A stretch of 64,000 nt of DNA. Origin: Lachnospiraceae bacterium (GTDB taxonomy: Bacteria > Bacillota > Clostridia > Lachnospirales > Lachnospiraceae). The notes below the pieces were generated by a model that did no database searches, was not told the origin of the DNA, and saw nothing but the letters and a program-made list of their open reading frames with translations. Shown here one piece after another: positions 58,949-64,000 of this stretch. Both the position numbers and the translations under genes were made by a program. The stretch spans positions 1 through 64,000 of the forward strand of contig JAFWZV010000017.1 of the NCBI GenBank assembly GCA_017517305.1, read 5' to 3'. Within the stretch, counting starts at the first letter, position 1. The number at the start of each line of letters is the position of its first letter.

Positions 58949-60043
58949 CTATTCTCCCTCATAGGTTACATGCTGTACTGGTATGGTATTATCATCGATT
59001 GGGCAAATCTGATATCCCTCGCTCTTAAGAGTGTCTATCAGTTGTTGCAAACTAAGAGCTGTATTTGGATTGTCCCTCAAATCATGAAGCAGCACTATGG
59101 AATCACAGTTATTTGCTCTTACAGAGCTCATAACATTTTCATTAAGCTCCTCTGGAGTAAGGGAAAAGTCTACCGAATCCTCTGACAGAGAATTCCAATC
59201 ATAATATGTAATACCATCCTCATATAAATAACCCATTAAATCCTGAATGTCAACACCCGATACAGAATTTGAGCTTCCACCAGGAAATCTGTAATACTTA
59301 CAATCCACTCCTGTCTGCTCATATATAAAATCATGTATAGCTGTTACATCCTCCTTGAATGTAGCCTCACTAGCATAAATGTCATCATACACATGAGTAT
59401 AGGAATGCATAGCTAAGGTATGGCCTTCATCTACAATTCTTTTATACATAGGCCATAGGCTCTTATCAGGATTGTATACTACAAAGAAGGTTGCCTTTAC
59501 ATCATTAGCCTTTAATACATCTAATATTTCATCAGTATGCTCACTTGGTCCATCATCAAAGGTAAGATATACCTTGTACTTACTTTTCACAGATATGCTT
59601 TCACTCTCTGTTGTTGGTGTGGATTGGCTTACCCCATCATCCGAAATAGATATATCTTCTATTCCGCCTGCGGCATCATCACTTCCCATAAGTACATGTG
59701 TTGATTCTCCCGGATCCTTCTCTAGGTCAGCAGCCGCACCTTGGTCTAAAATCAAAGCATCCTTACTGCTAAGAAGCTCTGTTGTCTCAGGTGCCTCAAC
59801 TATACTCTCTACCTGACTCTTCACACTAAGCTCTTGGGCTAACTCATCAGCTCTAGCATCCAATTTATTAAGCTTAACCATCAGATAAAGGCAGAAGAAC
59901 ACAGGCACAAGGCATACCACAATAAATCCACACATGATAAACCTCTTAATGTTATCCACATTCCTTCTGTTATAAGAATTTTCTTCATTATAATCCATTA
60001 TTTCTTCTAAATATTCAATTTCTGTCTCGTCAATGTCTCTCAT
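58949..60043 (-). CDS. Membrane-anchored polysaccharide deacetylase
   Basis: A 364-residue protein with a cytoplasmic start, one membrane helix (about residues 35-58), a Ser/Asp/Glu-rich spacer and a NodB-type deacetylase domain from about residue 155. The catalytic motifs are intact: YLTFDDGPSEHT (catalytic Asp and metal Asp), HSYTHVYDD (two His), RFPGGSSNSVSG and LLHDL near the C-terminus. It should remove acetyl groups from peptidoglycan or another wall glycan. The ATG at 60043 follows AAAGGA; upstream frames overlap the candidate small RNA. Confidence 0.9.
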   Translation of the reverse strand: MRDIDETEIEYLEEIMDYNEENSYNRRNVDNIKRFIMCGFIVVCLVPVFFCLYLMVKLNKLDARADELAQELSVKSQVESIVEAPETTELLSSKDALILDQGAAADLEKDPGESTHVLMGSDDAAGGIEDISISDDGVSQSTPTTESESISVKSKYKVYLTFDDGPSEHTDEILDVLKANDVKATFFVVYNPDKSLWPMYKRIVDEGHTLAMHSYTHVYDDIYASEATFKEDVTAIHDFIYEQTGVDCKYYRFPGGSSNSVSGVDIQDLMGYLYEDGITYYDWNSLSEDSVDFSLTPEELNENVMSSVRANNCDSIVLLHDLRDNPNTALSLQQLIDTLKSEGYQICPIDDNTIPVQHVTYEGE

Positions 60044-60053
60044 AAAAAAATCC

Positions 60054-60081
60054 TTTACTTTTCTATATATTGTGTTATAAT
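60054..60081 (+). promoter_or_regulatory. Promoter of the candidate small RNA
   Basis: TTTACT (60054-60059) is 16 bases from TATAAT (60076-60081), and TGT precedes the latter, giving a full extended -10. Confidence 0.5.
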
Positions 60082-60087
60082 AATCAC

Positions 60088-60147
60088 GAAATACAAATTC
60101 TATGGTGCGACTTTTTACGGACTTCCGAAAAAAAGGTCGCATTTTTT
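60088..60147 (+). ncRNA. Candidate small RNA of about 60 bases
   Basis: A plus-strand promoter is followed about 18 bases later by a stem-loop (TGCGAC 60106-60111 with GTCGCA 60136-60141, inner CGGA/TCCG) and TTTTTT, a good terminator. No plus-strand gene lies upstream to need it, so a short transcript, antisense to the leader of the deacetylase gene, is likely. Confidence 0.4.
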
Positions 60148-60223
60148 ATTGTAAACCTTTTCTAATATTATGTCAAGTAAATATGTGAAGTGAACTTTAA
60201 TTAAATGTAACATTTTCGTAATA

Positions 60224-60286
60224 TTGTCCACAGAAGACAACCACGCATTTACTAAGTTTTCCACTTTGTCCACATAGTTATCCACA
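60224..60286 (+). other. Cluster of four DnaA-box sequences
   Basis: TTGTCCACA (60224), TTTTCCACT (60257), TTGTCCACA (60266) and the consensus TTATCCACA (60278) lie in one orientation within 63 bp of AT-rich non-coding DNA. The first and third differ from consensus at one base, the second at two. Confidence 0.7.
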
Positions 60287-60428
60287 CATTTTTGTAACAA
60301 TTATATCACCCATTTTAGTTTACATAACGCGAATACATAATCTTACACTTAATTTTATCTCTACTTTAAGTCAACAAATAATCCTACCTTGAATATATTA
60401 TTGTAAGCATATTTGAAAGGAAAAATAT

Positions 60429-61313
60429 ATGTCAAAAAGCGGATGCTGCAACAAAACAATTGTAAGCGACCTGATAAATAACGGAATGTCTGGACACGAA
60501 TGTGTAGATGTGTGTATCAATCCTCAGTGTGGAGAGCCACAATTTCTCACAGTATTAGCTCCTGTGGTTTATGACCAGCTTGGTATCAACATTTGTAGAA
60601 CCTTCGATTTACCTGATACTATTCCTACAACCTACCCTACTGCTGTCTACGCCAGCGCTGAGGTTATAGATATAGCATTTTTAACAACTGGAGATTCCAC
60701 AGTCACAGTTGAGCCTATTACTTCAAGACCTAACTGCTACGAAATTACCTTAACTAACCTTTCTGTAACCTTTGCCATAAAGCTTTATGATTGCTGTAAG
60801 CGATTACTGGGCACAGTTGAAGTAGCAGGTATAATTTATCTTCCACCTGTTACAACAGACGAGAGCTATAACGAAGATACCAACCCAACTTCTCTGGTTG
60901 TGAATTTATTTGCTCCATATGGTGTTGTTTACACAGGGGGTGATATAGCCTCTCCTGCACTCAATGTTATAGGTTTTTCAACCACCAACAGTCAGCTTGA
61001 GCAAGGATTAAATCTTATGGCTATCCCTAAGGTAATTGATTTGGATATAGTAGATGGCACTATTACAGTGGGACTTTCTCTTATATTAAATTCCATTTAC
61101 TTCACCCACTACCAGCTACCTCATAATGGCAAGTCTGTTATATCTAAGGGAAGCACATCTCAGACAGAAGGCTCTCTTTGTCTTGATTTTGTAAAGGGTA
61201 ATCTTTTAGGTAGAAGTATAAAGCCATTAGAAAGCTGCGACCCTCTCTCAGAGAAGCAGATATGTGAATTAGCAGATATTACTAGTTGCCTAAATTTTAA
61301 CAACCAGGATTAA
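60429..61313 (+). CDS. Conserved-looking protein of unknown function, Cys-rich at the start
   Basis: A 294-residue protein without a signal or membrane segment. The N-terminus has five cysteines (6, 7, 25, 29, 34: GCCNK, HECVDVCINPQCG). The remainder is beta-rich with long Thr/Val strands (ITLTNLSVTFAIKLYDCCKR, DGTITVGLSLILNSIYF). Beta-rich proteins of this type without signals are seen in spore-forming clostridia, so a spore-surface role is possible, but I know no named family. AAAGGA lies before the ATG. Confidence 0.65.
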   Translation: MSKSGCCNKTIVSDLINNGMSGHECVDVCINPQCGEPQFLTVLAPVVYDQLGINICRTFDLPDTIPTTYPTAVYASAEVIDIAFLTTGDSTVTVEPITSRPNCYEITLTNLSVTFAIKLYDCCKRLLGTVEVAGIIYLPPVTTDESYNEDTNPTSLVVNLFAPYGVVYTGGDIASPALNVIGFSTTNSQLEQGLNLMAIPKVIDLDIVDGTITVGLSLILNSIYFTHYQLPHNGKSVISKGSTSQTEGSLCLDFVKGNLLGRSIKPLESCDPLSEKQICELADITSCLNFNNQD

Positions 61314-61405
61314 TTTTCCATTATTTAACAAAATAAAAAATAAATAATCTCCTTATTTTAGGCAATACTATGTGTATAATTCTTTATATAAGGAGATTAA
61401 ATAAT

Positions 61406-61807
61406 ATGAAAAAATTCAAGAAGGCTTTATTACTTTCTCTATCTCTTGTTGTATTTTCTTGCTTCTTCGCAGGCTGTGGCAACAAGAACAAGGACGATAA
61501 CACTGGGAGTACTAGTGGAACAGAAACCACACAGAACTCTAACAACAATATTGGGAATGATGGAAATACCATCACAGACGATATAGGAAATGGTATGGAA
61601 GATGTTACAGATGGTATTGTAGGCGGTGTTGAAGATGTTACAGACGGTATTGTAGATGGTGTTGAGGATGTTACAGATGGCAATGATATGAACAATAACA
61701 GCAATAACAACAATGCCAACAACAACAACAGCAACAACACTAACAATAACTCAAATAACAAGACCACAGAAACAACAACTGAATCTAGCAGTAACAATAG
61801 CAGATAA
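61406..61807 (+). CDS. Low-complexity lipoprotein
   Basis: A 133-residue lipoprotein. The signal (KKFKKALLLSLSLVVFSCFF) ends in the lipobox FAGC at about residue 24. Three copies of an 11-residue unit, VTDGIVGGVED-like, follow (about residues 66-92), and then an Asn/Ser/Thr-rich tail. No enzymatic domain is present; a spacer or surface role is the most that can be said. AAGGAG lies seven bases before the ATG. It follows the 60.4-kb gene by 92 bases. Confidence 0.75.
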   Translation: MKKFKKALLLSLSLVVFSCFFAGCGNKNKDDNTGSTSGTETTQNSNNNIGNDGNTITDDIGNGMEDVTDGIVGGVEDVTDGIVDGVEDVTDGNDMNNNSNNNNANNNNSNNTNNNSNNKTTETTTESSSNNSR

Positions 61808-61813
61808 CAAAGA

Positions 61814-61847
61814 GACCAGGAGAATTATGAATCATAATCTCCTGGTC
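61814..61847. terminator. Terminator between the lipoprotein gene and the opposing gene
   Basis: GACCAGGAG (61814-61822) pairs with CTCCTGGTC (61839-61847), with ATTATG/CATAAT extending the stem; ATTATTTT follows on the plus strand. Confidence 0.7.
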
Positions 61848-61866
61848 ATTATTTTAAACAGTTATT

Positions 61867-62226
61867 TCAATCATCTTTGGGCATAGAGAAAGCCTTATCC
61901 TTTTTATTAAGCATTTCATCATATTGTACATACATTTTCTGAACACTATTTTCCAATAGATAATAATGCATTATATATGGTATAAGAAGAATCAACAACG
62001 CTACGGTAAGGGCCAAGGCTATCATAGAGCTTGTATAATTACAGTAAATCATAGTAACTGTTGTCATCAAAGCAAACAGCACTGTTACAATCAGGTGCAC
62101 CAATCTCTCATGTGCAAAGAAACCAATCTGAACCAAATGCTTCTTAATCTCCTCATCCCAATCAGCATCATCTGTTTTAATCAATTCATCAATGTATTTT
62201 AAATATGCAAGTACCCTCTTTTTCAT
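61867..62226 (-). CDS. Unrecognised two-helix membrane protein
   Basis: A 119-residue protein with a charged helical N-terminus (KYIDELIKTDDADWDEEIKK), two membrane helices (about residues 42-62 and 65-88) and a charged C-terminus. No family is recognised. The ATG at 62226 is chosen; the ribosome site (AAAGG further upstream) is weak. It is the only minus-strand gene after 60.4 kb, lying between the lipoprotein gene and clpX. Confidence 0.6.
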   Translation of the reverse strand: MKKRVLAYLKYIDELIKTDDADWDEEIKKHLVQIGFFAHERLVHLIVTVLFALMTTVTMIYCNYTSSMIALALTVALLILLIPYIMHYYLLENSVQKMYVQYDEMLNKKDKAFSMPKDD

Positions 62227-62336
62227 TCCTATCACAACCTTTGTATTTATTTGTATGTTATTTTAAACGTTTTTCATAGATTTGGAAAGATAAAATCGGA
62301 TTTTTTCCTTATAATAACATAGTAATCAATAAAAAT

Positions 62337-62348
62337 TGGTGGTATAAT
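62337..62348 (+). promoter_or_regulatory. Probable extended -10 promoter of clpX
   Basis: TGGTATAAT (62340-62348) is a perfect extended -10 about 32 bases before the start codon; no good -35 box is present at the right distance. Confidence 0.45.
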
Positions 62349-62379
62349 ATGCATTAGTTTGAAATACGGAGGAGAAATT

Positions 62380-63747
62380 ATGCCAGACAATATAAATAAC
62401 AATAACAACGACGACGAAAAGGATGATTACGAAAAGTATTGTTACCTTTGTAAAAGACCTGAGTCAAGTGCAGGTCCTTTTATCTCTATGCCAGGTAACA
62501 TGCATATATGTAACCAGTGTATGCAAAAAAGCTTTGACGCATTAAGCAATAATCCTATGTCTTTCTTAGACTTAAGTAAAATGCCTAATATAAACCTGTC
62601 AGAGTTTATGCCATTTAACGACCTTCCTAAATCTCAGAAGGTTAAGAAGAAAAAGACTAAGGAAAAGAAGGAGGAGGTTCCTCTTACTATGGAGAATATT
62701 CCTGCCCCTCATAAGATTAAAGCTATGCTTGATGAATATGTGGTTGGACAGGACTATGCCAAAAAATGTATCTCTGTAGCCGTTTATAACCATTACAAGA
62801 GGGTTATAACTAACACTATGGATGATATTGAAATCGAAAAGTCAAATATGCTTATGCTGGGCCCTACAGGCTGTGGTAAAACATACCTGGTTAAGACTAT
62901 TGCTAAGCTATTGAATGTTCCACTTGCAATCACTGACGCAACCTCTCTAACTGAGGCCGGCTACATAGGTGATGATGTTGAGAGTATTCTCTCTAAGCTT
63001 TTGGCTGTAGCTGATAATGATGTGGAGAAGGCTGAGCGTGGTATAGTATTTATCGATGAGATAGACAAGATTGCCAAGAAGAAGGAAACTCATAGCAGAG
63101 ATGTGAGCGGTGAGTCAGTTCAGCAGGGTCTTCTTAAAATATTAGAGGGAGCTGAGGTGGAGGTTCCTGTAGGTTCTAGTAGTAAAAATGCTATGACTCC
63201 TCTTACTACAATGAATACTAAGAACATATTATTTATCTGTGGTGGAGCATTTCCTGAGATTGAGAAAATTATTGCAGCAAGACTTAATAAGCAATCAGCT
63301 ATAGGCTTTAACGCAGACCTTAAGGATAAGCACAAGGATAATATGAATATCATCAAAGAGGTAACCAATGAAGACCTTAGAGATTTCGGTATGATTCCTG
63401 AGTTTATCGGTAGACTTCCAGTTTTATTTACATTGGATGCTTTAGACAAGGATATGTATATAAAGATTTTGAAGGAGCCTAAGAATGCGATTCTCAAGCA
63501 GTACAAGAAGCTTCTAGCTCTTGATGAGGTAGATCTTCAGTTTGACGAAAGCGCATATGAAGCCATCGCAGAGCTTGCCTTAGAGAGAAAGACTGGCGCC
63601 AGAGCACTTCGCTCAATTATTGAGAAGTTTATGCTAGACATTATGTACCAGATTCCTAGAGATGACAGCATTGGTAGAGTCACCATCACTGGGGATTATA
63701 TTAAGGGTACAGGTTCACCTATTATTGAGCTTAGGGGAACATTTTAA
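62380..63747 (+). CDS. clpX: ClpX-type AAA+ ATPase, divergent form
   Basis: A 455-residue AAA+ unfoldase. An Asn/Asp-rich start precedes a zinc-binding domain (Cys21, Cys24, Cys44, Cys47), a long Lys-rich linker (about residues 80-105), Walker A GPTGCGKT, pore loop GYIGDD, Walker B IVFIDEIDK, the arginine region EFIGRLP, and sensor 2 GARALRSII. The IGF loop that docks on ClpP is present (SAIGFNAD). The usual RKH pore loop is replaced by SSSKNAMTPL. No clpP gene is adjacent. It is either the cell's ClpX or a paralogue. GGAGGAG lies before the ATG at 62380. Confidence 0.85.
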   Translation: MPDNINNNNNDDEKDDYEKYCYLCKRPESSAGPFISMPGNMHICNQCMQKSFDALSNNPMSFLDLSKMPNINLSEFMPFNDLPKSQKVKKKKTKEKKEEVPLTMENIPAPHKIKAMLDEYVVGQDYAKKCISVAVYNHYKRVITNTMDDIEIEKSNMLMLGPTGCGKTYLVKTIAKLLNVPLAITDATSLTEAGYIGDDVESILSKLLAVADNDVEKAERGIVFIDEIDKIAKKKETHSRDVSGESVQQGLLKILEGAEVEVPVGSSSKNAMTPLTTMNTKNILFICGGAFPEIEKIIAARLNKQSAIGFNADLKDKHKDNMNIIKEVTNEDLRDFGMIPEFIGRLPVLFTLDALDKDMYIKILKEPKNAILKQYKKLLALDEVDLQFDESAYEAIAELALERKTGARALRSIIEKFMLDIMYQIPRDDSIGRVTITGDYIKGTGSPIIELRGTF

Positions 63748-63780
63748 ATAATATAGAAACTTTTTGGGGAGGTTCTTTAT

Positions 63781-64000
63781 ATGAGAACTGCTATTATAGC
63801 CCACCGTGGGGCTTCAAAGCTAGCGGGCACAGATAATACCATCGAAAGCTTTGAACTTGCCATCTGTCTTGGGGCTGATTATGTGGAGATGGACATTAGA
63901 CAGACTAAGGATAAAAAACTGGTGGTTTTTCATGATGATATAATGGATGACACGCCTATTAAATTTCTAACCTTTGAGGAGCTTAATAATAAGGCTTCCG
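63781..64000 (+). CDS. Glycerophosphodiester phosphodiesterase, cut by the window end
   Basis: The first 73 residues read as a GDPD-family TIM barrel: AIIAHRGASKLAGTDNTIES (catalytic His-Arg and Glu), ADYVEMDIRQTKD (metal-binding Glu and Asp) and LVVFHDD (second catalytic His). It cleaves glycerophosphodiesters to glycerol-3-phosphate and an alcohol. GGGAGG lies nine bases before the ATG, and clpX ends 33 bases upstream, so the two may be co-transcribed. Confidence 0.9.
   Translation, partial: MRTAIIAHRGASKLAGTDNTIESFELAICLGADYVEMDIRQTKDKKLVVFHDDIMDDTPIKFLTFEELNNKAS

Noticed and set aside
60115-60300. Minus-strand frame over the DnaA-box region
   Set aside because: No ribosome site, and it covers the candidate terminator and DnaA boxes; composition is not gene-like.
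61384-61797. Long minus-strand frame of Leu and Val runs
   Set aside because: It is the complement of the Asn/Ser-rich lipoprotein tail and has no ribosome site.
1-64000. tRNA, rRNA, insertion-sequence transposase or integrase genes
   Set aside because: I looked for tRNA T-loop-like sequences, rRNA blocks and transposase motifs on both strands and found none that I could support.

Overview
The window is an AT-rich stretch of a Firmicutes chromosome, most likely from a Lachnospiraceae-type clostridium. This rests on the core block dgt-dnaG-rpoD-trmK, GGAGG-type ribosome binding sites, perfect TTGACA-N17-TATAAT promoters, CGAAC-N4-GTTCG-type LexA boxes, and a lipoprotein sugar-binding protein with a Thr/Glu/Ala-rich linker. 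The genus cannot be fixed from the sequence. Up to about 60 kb almost every gene is on the minus strand; the exceptions are rnpB, one membrane protein (39.9 kb) and a two-gene unit (49 kb). From 60.4 kb the genes run mainly on the plus strand.

1-19 kb is an accessory zone of small self-regulated units. Two TetR-led operons (TetR / PfkB kinase / CAT-like acetyltransferase; TetR / flavodoxin-type reductase / methyltransferase / cytidine deaminase) and one MarR-led operon (MarR / flavodoxin / DUF6544-like) each carry palindromic operators in their own promoter. Four XRE regulators (three with membrane or redox-like C-terminal domains, counting one fused to a desulfoferrodoxin-like domain), a two-component system with a membrane serine hydrolase, GNAT, TfoX-like and DUF3795-like genes fill the rest. 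Two loci are under evident SOS control: dinD (one LexA box) and a KilA-N / SAP-DUF6434-like gene pair (two LexA boxes).

19-34 kb is housekeeping: metF and a thioesterase, a coiled-coil protein with 13-residue C-terminal repeats, a 72-bp tandem repeat array, a nitroreductase, the RNase P RNA, asnB, a TGS-domain nucleoside kinase, and the trmK-rpoD-dnaG-dgt block. 34-39 kb holds a PrsA/SurA-like lipoprotein and a sugar ABC importer (binding protein and two permeases, no ATPase) with a long leader. 39-52 kb has a membrane alpha/beta-hydrolase with an altered nucleophile elbow, trpS with an asymmetric ABC-F protein, a heterodimeric ABC exporter, a pair of related unknown small proteins, and an NCS2 purine permease. 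51-60 kb holds ppx-ppk, a folate cluster (folC, HD protein, folP, fused folB-folK) and a polysaccharide deacetylase.

The most unusual non-coding items are: two copies of a ~120-bp hairpin element (40.9 and 56.0 kb) with compensatory stem changes; the alternating 72-bp tandem array (22.5 kb); a cluster of four co-oriented DnaA boxes at 60.25 kb at the point where gene polarity switches; and, beside it, a possible ~60-nt small RNA with its own promoter and terminator. The window ends in a divergent ClpX and the start of a glycerophosphodiester phosphodiesterase gene.
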